64,000 nucleotides of DNA from Rhizophagus clarus (GCA_015698045.1 BLAL01000004.1:1364001-1428000), one strand, 5' to 3'; positions 36,952 to 50,264 are shown, counted from the first letter of the stretch. Program-made: numbers and translations. Notes: generated by a model not told the origin, from the sequence alone.

Positions 36952-37071
36952 GAATCAGTATTCACAGTCGAATTAGAAAAGCACTTATTAAGAGGAACTT
37001 CAGTCAAAGGTGATCGTACAAAATTAGGGCAAAGATTAAAAGACATTTTGAAAAAATTGAGAAGATTTTAG
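36952..37071 (+). pseudogene. Short 3' coding remnant
   Basis: Just after the purine tract the plus strand reads FTVELEKHLLRGTSVKGDRT and LGQRLKDILKKL, then a stop. The pattern is much more protein-like than its surroundings. It has no start and no recognised family, so it is probably the last exon of a lost or broken gene. Confidence 0.35.
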
Positions 37072-37900
37072 AAATAATTGTAAGAAATTTAAAGAAAAAA
37101 ATAAAAAGAAAATACATATATTTATAGAATTTTGAAATCTAATAATTACATTGTAATTTACAATAAATTTGTTATTACAAATATTTTACTTGTATATGAG
37201 TCATTTATGTTCTTATTAGTAAAAATCAGTCAAATAATAAATTATTATACCCACATTTACTTTGTATGAGTCATTTATTTCTAAAACAGTTAATTTGCAC
37301 ATTGACTATATTGACTCATGATCTGACCATATATTTGTAATTTTTAACTGATGATGATAATCTTTTTTTTAAAATCAAAAGAGAAATTCATAAAATTCAG
37401 TAATAATCTCAGTAATAATATTTACTACGGCTTATTAAGATTGATACAGGTTTGATATGATGATGATTTACAATCAAAGCCAATAGGAAATTCAGGAATT
37501 TGATCAGGATCGATTAATTTATCAGGTAATATATAATTTTTACATAATTGAATATTTTTATATTTTTATATTTCACAAATTTAACACAAATTCAACACAA
37601 ATAACAAAATTTGGTCAGAATTAATAAATTTTTATCAAAAATTATCAACACAAATTGAACACAAAAGTTTAACATTTTAATTATGCAAAATGTAACACAA
37701 ATTTTATTGTTATTGTTATTAAAAAAACTTTTTACTCAATATCCATTGTTCGGGGGTAATTGCATTAAATATTTCCACTGTTCAGGGATATATTAGGTAT
37801 TATGACTCACATGACTCATATTTCATGAGTATATTCATATGTTTGATATTTATCAGAAAAAAATTATGTCGATTAATTGATGTAACTCATATATGATATA
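37072..37900. other. AT-rich intergenic DNA
   Basis: No gene supported. Near 37565-37690 the phrase AACACAAATT recurs four or five times in loosely repeated form. Confidence 0.45.
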
Positions 37901-38278
37901 ATTATTTGTTTTATTTTGTTCATTTATTAATATTTATTTTATTTTGTTTTTATTTTTGGTTTTATTTTATTTTATTTATATTTCGCCATCATTCTATTTT
38001 TTTTTGGTTGTTTTTGTTTATTTTATTTTATTTATTTTCAGTATATTTATTTTATTGCTTATTTATGATTTTATTCTATTTGTTTTATTGCTTTCTTTCT
38101 ACTTATTTTATTGCTTTCGTTCTATTTGTTTTATTGCTTTCGCTTTATTTATTCCATTACTTTCGTTTATTTATTTTATTGCTTTCATTTTTTTTTTATT
38201 TTATTTATTTCTGTTTTATTTGTTATATTGGTTGTTATTTATATTATTTATGTTTTTATTTTATTTCTATATTTGAAT
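37901..38278. repeat. T-rich pentamer and 21-24-bp minisatellite tract
   Basis: TTTTA/TTTAT units grade into a longer unit (TTTATTGCTTTCGTTCTATT) repeated about five times at 38080-38195. Three overlapping long open frames with Phe/Tyr/Leu-rich products cross it. They are composition artefacts and not membrane proteins. Confidence 0.75.
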
Positions 38279-38298
38279 CAAAGATTGCAAGTGGATAG

Positions 38299-38391
38299 GA
38301 CGAATGGATAGAAAAATATTATGAATGGGTACGCAAAGGTCATCATAATGTTACTCCTGCGGTGTATGTAGATGTGAATAAGCCGAACTAA
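38299..38391 (+). pseudogene. Short 3' coding remnant
   Basis: A 30-residue open stretch right after the T-rich tract reads EWIEKYYEWVRKGHHNVTP and VYVDVNKPN, then a stop. It is highly protein-like but has no start, and the upstream context is low complexity. Family not recognised. Confidence 0.35.
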
Positions 38392-41300
38392 CTTAGGTTT
38401 AGTATTTTGTATGATATCGGCCTTTGTTAAACATTAAATTCTTTAAAGATCATTTAAATTATTGGCTAGTTTTAATCTCTCGAAGGTTATTCTCATGTAT
38501 TAATTATGGTGAGTAGTAGTTTAGTAAGGAAACTGAATCTTACTTTTTTTTTGAATCAATTTCCTAATGTTTTTAATTGATTTTCATTTTAAAAAGAAAA
38601 TGGTCAATATAGTAAAGAATTCTTCATTGGTCCACAACTATCCATCTATCAAGGTAAATAATTTTATTAGGTTCTTAATAATCATCATTATTATGAATAG
38701 CTTTAATATTAATAATTGTAAACTATATATTAATTTAGTTTACCATCAAATCGAATAATTTTATGTTGATATTAAGTACTGTATTAACGATCCATGTAGC
38801 GCGGTATTATTATAAATCCTTTGCCTGATCTATTCCCATTCCATTTGTTGGTAATTTTCCTCGATTTAATTGCAATCTAAAGCGGATACCAAATTACATG
38901 AAATATGTGAAATATGGTGACATATTTGCATGATAGTTTTAGCTAGAACAGAAATTGATCAATTTACATTTCTATATGGAGCAATCATGAATATTTTCCG
39001 AATACCAGTAATTAAAAGTAATTATCATGAGTATTTATAAAAATAAAAAAGGTAAATTACTATCAAATTAAATAATGTGGCTTTCTTTATTAATCATCCG
39101 CAGGAAGTCATGCAATAAAATTTCCAATTTAATTCTAATTATTCTCAAAAAGTACTTTGGATCATTTTAAGAAACTTCTTAAATGGAGCACGTCCAATCA
39201 TGTTTGTAATGCAGTTTCATTAATACTTTAAGACCTATATAACAATTTGAAAATACAATATTATCATCGAATAATTATTACAATTGTATAGAATGTATTT
39301 ATTATATTTATAATTTATACACAATTAATTAATTATTAGCCATAATATACTCCTTAAAAAAGATATATTTATCATTTGGCTAAATAATATTTTAGATCAA
39401 TTGTATACTACTGGCGCAAAAGGAGAATAGTTTATTCATTATTTGACATATTTATTCACGAGATAGAACCAATTTTTGGGAACTCGATGAACTCATATGG
39501 ACAAGGTATAAAAGCGTACTCGAAGGTTACGCAAAATATCAAACGGTTTGAGAACAAACCAAGCTGACAAGAAAAAAAAACGGAAGGAAAGATGATAATT
39601 ATATTGGCTACCTCTATAATGTTGTCATGAGTGGTATGTATTTTTTTACTTCGTAATATGGTCCGCATCATGTTCTCATGTTACAAAAAATTTAACATTG
39701 GACTTTTCATTCGCTAGAGATTAGCATTTTTTGGTTATGTCATGGCAAAATTTCTTAAAAAAAGATTTTCCCTGTGCCATAGAGTTTAAAAGAAGCTTCG
39801 GATAAAATTTTGAATGCATTTCATCTATTGAATAAAAATGTAAATAAGACTTGAGCAGTTCATTAAAGGACAGGGTCTGTGCTGATAAATTTTCCAGTAA
39901 TAAAAAGGTTAAGATAGGGTGAATATTCCTTAGATATTGGCTGCGGAGAATATTAATGGATATGCTGGATATCGAATGCGGGGATGAATAAGCGTGAAAT
40001 AAAGAACTGTAACCCTAGATTCCATCCTTTATAATTTTCTTCGTTCCTCAGAAGATCAAAAAGTTTTTTTTTTTTCATGTATTCATCTTGTTCATTATTT
40101 AGATTTTCTGTATGAAGAGTTAAAAAATAGATAATAAAGCGTGTTAAGCAGCAAGATGCTCAGGCTGAAGAGTAATGATATAAAAATGCCGGAAAAGCTT
40201 AACCATATTATGAATTTTATGGTTGGTATGATCGTCAAATTAATTAAGCTAAGACATTTCTACAATTATAGTTAGATACATTGCACAGATTTTCGACATT
40301 CTTTTCTCCAAGTGCAGGTCTCTTTGAACACGGCAATATAACAAGTATTTAAAAATGAAACATCTAGCAAAAATATTTCATTATTTTATTCTTGGCTGGT
40401 TCTTCAAGTTTCTGGATATTGAATTACGGTAAATACTTCATTTTTTTTTTACTTTACATCTTTTATTATTTTTAATGAAATAAAACATTTACTAATATTA
40501 CTTCATTTTTTGTAAGTCTTGTATAGTTTTTGACGTGAATTTGATTTTGGTGAGTGAGTTTTTTAACACATTATTTCGACAAACATTACTAAAGTTTTAT
40601 TTTTATTTTTTTTTTTTTAGTTTCAGGCGCAAATTTCAATGAGTTTAATTTTTTTTTTAATGTTAAACTATTACTAATTGTTCTTTTTCCTTTTTTTCCA
40701 GACGGCCAGTTCCAATTTCCAAGTTTCAAACCTTTTAAAAAACTTTTTGATAACTGAATGGATGACCGGATAAGTTTTGATTTTCGAAACTTTTCCTCAA
40801 TTAAAGATGCGGATTATTATCATTTTATTATTTTTTTTTTTTGTAGTTTTGCCTCAGATTTTATTTGAATGAGACAGGATGCTGAATTAAATCTATAAGC
40901 GAAGTGGTACGAATGGTATATACAGTACATCAGGACAATCACGAACTTGAATTATTTGAAATAATTATTTCTCATTATTAACGAAATATTTATGATATAT
41001 TTATTCAATTTTATCATTAATCAGTAAATTTTTTTTTTTTAAAGTCGTGACAATTCTCGTGACAATCTAAAATTGATCCTCAATTGTCTTAATGTGCAGA
41101 AACTGAAAATTCACAATTACTTGCACGATTTTGCCACGATTCGTCTGTCATTCAGGAGTATTAGCCTTATTATATCATATTTTATTAATATACTTTAAAT
41201 TAATCTTTATGTATTATAATTAGCTATAACTATTACATAAGGTTAAATAATCAATTAAAATAAAATATAAAAAATCAATTAAAACAAATGTTAAAATAAA

Positions 41301-41955
41301 TTAGATATTTTTTTAGTACAATAGTATAATAAATCACAATATAATATTAAACTACTGTATAATATTAAAATATAATAAATATAGTTAGTAATCTATATAA
41401 TTGATAATTAGCCATTAACAAAAAAATATCTTTTCCTCAATTATCTTTTAGCATCCTCATGTTTAATAGAAAATTCATAGATTTATCATTAATTGATACG
41501 AAATGCCATCAGAAAGAAAAAATAAACAACTTTTACATGCATCAAATCTAGTAAGTAATTAAATCTCTCTACTAGCATGCCTCGATTTTTTCAGCTTGGA
41601 ACACTACCTCGCATTAGTCGAATTTCCTGGAATATGTTAGCATTGATTCTAATGAATATTTCTTTTACGGTCGTACCTCGTTCATTAATAAATAACATTT
41701 TTTTCAAAAAATATCGGTTTATGATACTATGAATTCAGTGTCTATAACCATGGTAGCTTGCCATATGATGCAAATCGTCTCTAATAAATTCTTTACAAAT
41801 AAAATTGTCACTTTTATTTATAATTTAAAATAAGAAATCAAATGTTTTCATCATATACAAAACATAATATACTGTATTAACGTTAAATCTACTATCATAC
41901 TAATAAATTCATCACTGATCTTATCTTCAATACATTAAAAGTATTAACCAATACT
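38392..41955. other. Intergenic DNA, no supported gene
   Basis: There is a TATA-like GTATAAAAGCG at about 39506-39516, but no gene follows it. Several T-runs followed by AG (for example before 40620 and 40701) look like splice acceptors without coding sequence behind them. Short frames at 38567-38758 and 39456-39671 show no motif. Confidence 0.4.
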
Positions 41956-42140
41956 TTATTTTATATCTTTTTCCAACTCATTATCACGTCCAATAATGGG
42001 TTGAGGATGTAAATTTCTATTCCGAATATATATTATAGCTTGATACAAACGTCCTACGATATTAATTGTAAGAGTTATCGATGAAGATGTTAAACTTAAA
42101 ATTGGAATTACATCATATGTTATAACAGAAATTCTATATA

Positions 42141-42172
<32 letters not shown>

Positions 42173-45061
42173 CAGAATTAGCATAAAATTATATAAAAAA
42201 AAAAAGTTCATAAAATCTGTTAAATCTGTTAAATTACAATACCTGAATGATTAATTGAGGAAAATCTTCAATAAAAATGTTTGAAAAAGAACCCCAAAAT
42301 ATTTTAGCCCTAGCAGAATCAGAAAAGGGAGCTTGGAAAACTTTAAAACCAGCTAAATTTGACTCCAAAGTACTTAATACTTCGACATCAGCACCTGCCA
42401 ATATTGTAAATGTGCTTGCAAATTTACTATTTTCTGTAAACCAGCGAGAAAACTCTGGTCTTTTATTTTCTTCTGTTATTGTTAGAAATGCTAACACAGT
42501 ATTAAATCCTATGGGAATCACAAAAAATATTATACTATAAAATTTAAAAATTTCTTATTAATAAAAATAAGGAATTAGTTTATTTAAATTTTAAATTATC
42601 TATGAGAATGTACCATACCTCGGAATAAATAATTTAGGTACATCATTAGCATTATTTGTCAGAAAAAGAAAATCCGTAACAAAATCAAAAGTAAATAAGA
42701 CGAATTTAAAGATAACAAAGTTATTACCCTAAAAGTTTAAATATTAGTTAAAAAAAAAGTGAAAAGATTAAAAAATTTTAAGCAAAAAATTTACCTTCTT
42801 TTCTCTTTTTCTAGCGAGAAAGTAAAGAAGGATTAATACTATCACAGCTAAAAATACACTCAATAATTTGAATTTATATTCTTTCCAATAATCCGCTATT
42901 ATTTAATATGAAAGAAAAAAATTATTAATATTCATTATAAAATCCACATACAGACTAATTTAAAATTTAATAACTTACGGACAGGGTTAAAACGATAATC
43001 AGAGTCCAAATAAGTAAGTTGATCATATCCAATAGGAGTTTGATTATAATTTGACATCATGTAATTGATATCATTTATTACAGAAGTAACGTCTTTTTCA
43101 TATTGATTCTTATTTCCTTCAATTCTTATAGAAATCAAAAGTTTCTTTTGATTATTATTTGAATCGGGATCCAATTGATTTTTATTATATTTACTAAGAC
43201 GATTTCGTGATATTAGAACTGAATCAGCTAATCCATCCAATAACTTAACAAAAAACTGATTTTGTTCATCAGACGATAAATTTTGAAAATATTCCGTTCC
43301 TTCAGCAGTTAATCGAAGTAAACCAGATGTTGGACCAGTAATAATATAAGAAGGTTTTTCATTTATAATTGTAAACCTCCAAACATTATCCTTTATACCT
43401 AATAGAGGTTCTCTATAATTTCTATCTTTAACAAAATTATTATCAATTTTAACATAATAATCTCCTCCTGATTTACTAAAAGTACTATTAAGTATATTTA
43501 CAATGACTCTTTTATCATCATTATCTAATTCACATTGAGTAGCAAAAGTTTTTTGTCGTAAAATAGGGGTTTCACCAATTTTTTGATATATTGATAATTT
43601 ACCATCAACATCCGTTGATAATGTTACTGGGTTATAAAAATCAATTGAAATGGTTGTAATATCCGAATGTATTAAGGAATTAATTTCAGGATATGTTGAA
43701 TTTATATTCGTGTTAAAATAACCTTTATCACTAGTTGTAAGTTTAGGTAGATCTATCGAATTTAAATTCCAAGTATTATTAGATTCCATTTGAGCGATCA
43801 AAAGAGTATTATTTGGCAATATTACATATGCGTAGTTTTTATTTGTCTTTACAGGATTTTCTAATTCTGAAGGACAAGTTACATCGCCGCTTTCAGAATA
43901 TAAACAAATAAAAATTCCATTATTAGCCTCGACACGTTTCGTTAATAAATAACCACCAAATAATAAACTTTCAAATAACCAAGAAGAAGTTAAACCAGAA
44001 TTAACAGGAGGTAAGAGTTTTGTAGTATTAAATGAAATAATTGAACCAGACGATAAGAAACTAATCATATTATGTGTAATATTAGCAGTTGTAATATTAG
44101 TTACGGGACGTCCTATTATAGAACAAGAATGACCAACTCCCACATATTCAACATTACATGATATTGGTTCTGGTTCTAAATCTGCTAGATTTGATTGATA
44201 CAATATAAAATTGGCTGAACCTTTTTCATTATAACTTATAAATGCAGCGTATAATTGACCTCTTGACAAATCACCTGTTATCACTTTATATACAAAAGAA
44301 TAACCTTCATCAACTGTTGGAATCATAGAATAATAAGTTTCATCATTTATATAATTTATATCAGTTTTTAATTCAATTGTTCCATTAGTTAACTTAGTAA
44401 TTATTCCATCAGATTCAATTTTAAATTGTTGCCAATTAACATTTGTACTTTCAGGTTGATAATAACATATAATAAATCCTTTTTCTTTATTAATATTAAA
44501 TATTAATTTCAGAAGTGTTGTTTGAATTTTATCATAATCTGCACGAATACCCCGATATCCCATAAATGTTCTATCATATACTTTTCCTTCAAAATCAATT
44601 ATCATTCCCCACCCTTCATATGTACTAACTTTTTTAGAATTTGTTGCATTAAAATATCGGATCATAATTTGATTATCTCTTATTAAATCAAATTCCAAAA
44701 GATCATTAAACCCATTTTTAATAGCACAATAATTAAAATTTTGAACGCCTTCTAGATTAATATCTTTTTCAATAACTGTTCCGTTAGGATAAATAAATCT
44801 TAAAAAAAAGATTTCATGATTACAATGCATAATTGATGTAGTTTTATCTTGATTAGTTCTAACTATTCTTACTACTGCCGTACCATCGTCATATGTATTT
44901 ATACGTAATACATGAGGTATTGCTTCCGGTCCATAATCCTTTTTTTCCTCATGAGAAAATACTTTCACTTCTGCTATTGTATGTAAAGGGTTTATATATA
45001 TTATAATTACTGCAAACAATACAAACACTTTAACGTAAAGATTTTGTAAGTCTGATCGCAT
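41956..45061 (-). CDS. Secreted-ectodomain multi-span membrane protein (paralogue B)
   Basis: Five exons on the minus strand: 45061-42979, 42895-42795, 42728-42619, 42534-42243 and 42144-41956, giving 924 residues. Exons 2, 3 and 4 are exactly 101, 110 and 292 nt, as in paralogue A, with identical phases. The signal peptide is about residues 1-31 (ending PLHTIAEV). The N-glycosylation-rich ectodomain has the Big_5/Ig-like region at about 457-562 (ISIDFYNPV ... YYVKIDNNFV ... NVWRFTI). The first membrane helix is followed by ARKREKK. Later hydrophobic spans include TFDFVTDFLF, IPIGFNTVLAFL and NIFIEDFPQLIIQ. FTDF/EDFPQ resemble the XK-type pattern only weakly. The last intron has a run of about 26 T before its AG. 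The cytoplasmic tail ends DNELEKDIK. Function unknown; the two copies are inverted with about 36 kb between them. Confidence 0.87.
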
Positions 45062-45095
45062 TTTTTTCTTTTTTTGTTTTTCCTAAAAAAAAAAA
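45062..45095 (-). promoter_or_regulatory. A-rich leader before paralogue B
   Basis: Read on the minus strand, an A-run interrupted by G and C (GGAAAAACAAAAAAAG) leads directly into the ATG at 45061, matching the leader of paralogue A. Confidence 0.5.
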
Positions 45096-46959
45096 AAAAA
45101 AGAAATTTTTACAACATATATAAGTTTGGATAAGGACAGTGTAACGTTGATCGGATCGACTAATTTAAAATCCGTTTAGTAGTAGTACTCGATCAATTTA
45201 TGAAAGCCTCAAAATTACCCACAGCCAGGTCCCAATTAAGCCACTTAGCTCCCGCTCCGTTTACAATAACTTATATATATACAGTACATCCGGTATCTCA
45301 TAGATTCATGATGTCAATTATTTTGCTCATATTCGAAATGTGACGTCATTTATTGCCGGATATCATTTATTTGCCGATAATATGCATTACGTACTATAGA
45401 GATCTCGGTTTTTACTTTATATTCATATTAAAAAAATTAGATGAATAGTCAGAATAGCGATTTGGTATCCAATTTATCATGATCATTAAGCCTACCATAG
45501 GATATAACCATTATTTATTTATTTATTTATTTATTGTTATCGATCTGGAAGTTTAGTAAAGAATACAAGTAAAGAAAGAAATCTAATTTAATAGAAAACT
45601 ATAAACTAATCTATACTAGCAAACACCACCAGGATGTTCCCCGACCGGGACACATGGATATAACCATTATTAGGCACTTCGTTATTCAATATTACGGTCA
45701 ATGATTATTGTCATGTGCCACTGCGTGACATAATGACAGCCAATCATTTCACATTGAACCTCCATAATATATATATATATTTTTTTTTTTTACAAATCAG
45801 TAAGCCGAGTGCAAAGCACAAAATTTTCACGATCACGTACTGGGACGCTAACAAAAAAAAATGGTAGCCGGATTGATTGGGTCAGGTTCACAGCAGTCTC
45901 ACCGATAGTCATTTGACAGTGCAAACCTACTTTGAATTAGATATTCCGTTAAATATTTTATTATATAAAGAGGCATTATTATATTTAGTAAAAAAAAAAA
46001 AAAAATTATGCATAGTAAAAAATTATATATTAACAGTTTATTACGTACGGAAAGATCAACTTCGCAATCATAATGTCCTTTTTTTTATTTCACGATACTT
46101 CTAACGGCTCCTTTGCCTTAAATGCGATTGAAAATTAATAAATATTAAAATACCATATTATCTGAATACTTTGTCCAAGATCCCATGTAAAAAGTTGAAT
46201 CTGTCTCATATTTAGTATTTCTTACTTCACTGCTATCCATTTTTATGAATCTTTAGTTAATGAAACGCTTATAATAATTAATATATGAAGAAATTTATTA
46301 TTTAGGTTCTATTATATTTATAAGTATTTTCCTTTTATCACTTTTTTTCGAATTCTATTTATGCATCTAAAAAATTATGCCTTGGCGCTTATCATAATTT
46401 AATCTAAAGAATTGAGACGAAAACACAATTAAAAAATTATTTTGTGATTTTAAAATTCTCCAAGCAAAATACATCCTTCAAAAAGGTGAATCCACATTTC
46501 ATTATACCTGTAACATAAAAATTATATTTAAATTTAATTTGCTCTACGTATATATTTAGAATTACATCTTATCTTTTCATCAATACATTTTCACGACTCA
46601 AAGTGTCAATTTTCTTTATTTGACGATCTATCTTTACGAAATGAAATCAAAAAAGATGAAAACTCAATATGAAGGTTTCATTACTTAAATTAATTCTATT
46701 ATTCAAAGTTAAAAATGCTAATTATCACATCTGGCTCAAGTTGTATCTTATGCTTGTGAACGAGTGATTTAAGTTTATTTCAGTATTTGAAAATATACTA
46801 TTTTGTTTGTCGACATCTTGATGTAGTAAAAGGAGTAAAGGGTGTGCACTCACTCAGTGATTTATTTAAACTGTGCACGGCATTACAAGTAACGACAGGA
46901 AATCAGTATCTGAAGTCACACGTAACCCTGAAAACTGCCACATTTTTTCCCAGCTTGAA
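45096..46959. other. Intergenic DNA
   Basis: There is a (TTTA)n microsatellite at about 45511-45535, a GC-richer patch at 45630-45660 and a TA repeat before a T-run near 45767-45791. A short frame at 45877-46104 lacks any motif. No gene is supported. Confidence 0.45.
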
Positions 46960-47395
46960 AGTTTTTTTTTCAATGATTCATTTGCATCATATTATTAACT
47001 ATTATTTTCTAACGTGTTAATCAGCTCTTATGATAAACGTGTCACCAAATTTTTCTCCTACAGGTACTAAAAAGAAATGTATTAATAAAATAATGGCGTT
47101 TAGAAATATTATTTCACGCAAATAAACGTCTCGAGCTAAGACGATCAGAAGCACTTATCACCGCTACAATCAACTTTCGAAATACCTTTTTCATTGATAT
47201 TAGGTTGCAAAGTTTGCAGGATCTTGAATTTTGCTAGTCATCCATTTGATTTTATTATGATTAATGTGAAAATCAGTATATTTTATGAATAGTTGTCAGA
47301 AGAAATTGATATCTATCTGAAATTTTGCATAGTAATACGCATAAACCATTTGTCAGACTTGAAACACGCAGTCTCTAGTTCAGCATTTCAATAGT
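46960..47395. repeat. Segmental duplicate, left copy
   Basis: This stretch matches 59460-59830 in the same orientation with many substitutions and small gaps. Shared landmarks in order are TTCAATGATTCATTTGCA, CTAACGTGTT, TTATGATAAACGT, GCGTTTAGAAATATTA, TTTCGAAATACCTT, GAAAATCAGTATATTTT and AGACTTGAAACA. The two copies flank the second Sel1/kinase gene. Neither codes for a protein I can see. Confidence 0.8.
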
Positions 47396-47397
47396 TC

Positions 47398-47467
47398 ACT
47401 TCTTGACAAAAATAACCGGAATTTCAAAAATGACTTCTTGACAGAAATAACCGGAATTTCAAAAATG
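47398..47467. repeat. 35-bp tandem duplication
   Basis: Two adjacent 35-bp copies (47398-47432, 47433-47467) begin ACTTCTTGACA and contain ACCGGAATTTC. They differ at one base. Confidence 0.9.
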
Positions 47468-48311
47468 ACTTCTATAATTAAAATTATTTAAAATTTTATA
47501 AATCTATTGTCTAAAAAAAAAAGGTCATTAAAAATTTAAGCCATAAAAAATCTAAAAACTTTATATAGTGTCCAAATAGTAGTTTATTAAAGAATTAAGT
47601 GATTATAAATCAAAGTATATTTCATGTTAATTTATTAAAAAAAAATTTGACATTTTATAATTAGTTAGTTATTGAGAAAATTGAAACCAAAGTTTATTCA
47701 CCAAAATGAACTTTATTCCTGGCCTCAAACCCTAATACTATTTAATTTCAAATTAAAGTCAAATATAATATTAATAATAATAAAAGATTATTATAAAAAT
47801 CTTATTGCTATTAGTTAATAACGTACAAATATGCAATAAGTCAACTTCAATTGCAATTTATTGAAAAATTAACTAATAAAATAGTAATGAAAGTTTTATA
47901 ATTATTTTATATAAATATATAGGTCATCTTTTAATGCATAAGTCACAATATTAACCTTTTCTAAATAAATTTCCTTTCTTTAAATTTTCGATGTTTTTTT
48001 TTTTTTTTTTTTGAATTAAAGATTGATCGTGAAACAAAATAAGGTCATACAATCTTAATTTTATGGTTTTCATAATATAAAAATTTCACTAATAACCCGG
48101 CAACTCGGTTTTTAATTTTTTTTCTTATATGATTTAATTTTAAAAAAAACTAGTAATAATATAAAAAATTGTTTTTTAAAACTTGATCAAAACTGACCCG
48201 GCCGGGGTATGAAACCATTTTTACCACTTTGTATCGCCTAAATTGCATATATAACTTATGCATATATAACAATAACCTTGCAAAACTTGAAATCATTCTA
48301 ACCATTGTTTT
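47468..48311. other. AT-rich intergenic DNA
   Basis: No gene found. A T-run of about 19 bases lies near 47994-48012, and a GACCCGGCCGGGGT palindromic patch near 48196-48209. Confidence 0.45.
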
Positions 48312-48575
48312 TTAGTCATTGCATTTTTTGTAATTCTGACTATTTTTGTTGTCAACAGTAGTCGGAATCTCTGTCTGATGATCTACCAGAAAAATAGGCG
48401 ATCCAAAGTCTGCAATTAATAATTTTCCATTTTTCATTAATACAATTTTGGATGCTATAGTACTCAACAAATTACTTGAAACATGAATTATTCGAGACAT
48501 GGGCACATGGCAACCATTTTTCAATAAAAAATTTTGATTTACTGTTAGTAGATCGTTGCCAGAAATATATTTCAT
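48312..48575 (-). pseudogene. Protein-kinase remnant
   Basis: An 87-codon minus-strand frame contains LMKNGKLLIADFGSP, which matches the strand leading to the DFG motif of a protein kinase. The sequence before it (RIIHVSSNLLSTIASKIVL) sits where the catalytic loop should be but has lost the HRD-type pattern. No N-lobe, APE segment or C-lobe is evident nearby. It is a decayed fragment of a TKL-like kinase, distinct from the HGD/DLG kinases of the two Sel1 genes. A shorter diverged copy of the DFG-side sequence is at about 59810-59855. Confidence 0.55.
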
Positions 48576-50264
48576 TTATTTATTAAGTATATTATGTAGT
48601 GTATACAAAAGAAATTACACAAAATAATAAAAACAAGACAATAAAGAACCTAACCTATGTATAAAATATACTAGGCCAACGAACTCAACCTTGCCGACAA
48701 TAAATCGACTTCCTAATATGAATTAAATTGTCAATCACATAAATCTGGAATAATTTTTTGTGGTAAATTTTTGATCTACTTTGTCATAATGCACATAATT
48801 TGTCTGGAGCGAAGCGAAAGACTATATATGTTTATGACATATGAAGATCATATGATAATATGCAAAGTCCGTTTGTTTGTACGCATTGCATCATTAGAAT
48901 TTTGTGCTACATTGATAAAAATAAATTTGGGATACATTGGTAAAAAGATAATGTGTTACTTTTCGTTCCGGACTCACAAAGGTTTCCGTAGTATTATTAA
49001 TATTGATATTTTGAACCAAGAATCATTAAAGTAAAATTGTGATTTAGGCTTTCCTATGGCACTTTTATCATATTTTAATCTGAGCCACCAAATATTAAAT
49101 TTTTTTTTTTTTAATTTCGTCCAATAGAAAAAAAATTAAGAATGTGTGTTGATTTTTACCATGTTCATTAAATTTTAGATTATATTTAATTTAAATTTAT
49201 TTTTTAATTTTTACCTCTTATTTTTATATAATTATTGATAGTAGTAGAAAAAAAATTTTTTTTTATACATCTTAAGATTTTTATAATTCAATTACTCTGA
49301 TAAAAAAGAATATAGTTTACATTGATAATTTTTTTTTTTATCATTAATTTAAAAGATTACTTTCATTTAAATTTATAAAAATAATAAAAGATAATTCTCT
49401 CAATACAAATATAAAAAAAGGAATGCCGAAAAAGCTTGTGGCGTGTTGATCATACCAACCAAGTATTTCAGCTTTAGTTGTTATATTTGGTTTAAACATC
49501 TCCGAAGTTTTTATGTACTATGCATGTGCATACGCTCATGCCTACGCTTAAGATTATGCATATGCATATGCTTATGCTTTATGTCTATGCTTTTCATCTA
49601 CTCAGCATTTTCACGAATATATAGGAAAATTTTTTGACTTGCATAATAAAACATCTAATTTTGTGGTTTTAATTTGATTACTAATTTTTTTTTTTTTTTT
49701 TTAAAAAAAAAAGTATTATTTTGATGATCAGCTAAATTTTTTATCAGCTAATTTTTCTTGGCTGAAATTTTGACTGAATGCTGTAGCCGATCGGCTAACT
49801 TTTTTGGCTAAGCTTTGGCTGATTGTATTTTTTTAAAAAAACATTACTATGCAGATTAAAATTCATTTTTATCATTTATTAATTATATAATTAATAATTG
49901 TTTCGCTATTAAAAAAAAAAAAAAAAAAAAAAAAAATTTTTTTTTTTCAGATTAAATTAATAAGCAAAAAAAGGATATTTAAAAATGAGAATCAGTATAA
50001 ATAACATTTTTTTTTATACTATCATATTTATTTATTACTATGTATGATTAATTAAAAATAAATAAAACAATCACTTATTGTTTAAAAAATAAAGCATGAT
50101 TAATTTTATTTACAACAAAAAAAAACAGATATGTTGTTCTTTATGTTTTCCTTTAGTGTTACCAGGTAGAATTATTGATATTGACGTCAAAGCAAAAATT
50201 ATTTACTTTAATTATTATTATTATATTAAAAAAAAATAACAAAAAACTTTGTTAACAAATTAAT
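48576..50264. other. AT-rich DNA with homopolymer junctions
   Basis: A plus-strand frame at 48771-49034 includes GGAGCGAAGCGAAAG but no known domain. T-run/A-run junctions lie at about 49686-49713, and an A-run of about 26 followed by T at 49911-49946. Between them, 49735-49830 is a patch of TTGGCTAA/ATCAGCTAA words. No gene is supported. Confidence 0.4.

Noticed and set aside
36660-37046. 128-codon minus-strand frame with hydrophobic product
   Set aside because: It is the complement of a purine-rich tract. The plus strand has a more protein-like remnant at 36952-37071.
37906-38311. Overlapping open frames that look like multi-span membrane proteins
   Set aside because: They are translations of a T-rich minisatellite in all three frames, with no start context.
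42277-42540. 87-codon plus-strand frame
   Set aside because: It is antisense to exon 4 of paralogue B, whose coding sense is confirmed by its twin at 5147-5438.
48771-49034. 87-codon plus-strand frame with a GC-richer start
   Set aside because: No domain, intron or paralogue evidence. The protein pattern is weak, so it is left as intergenic.
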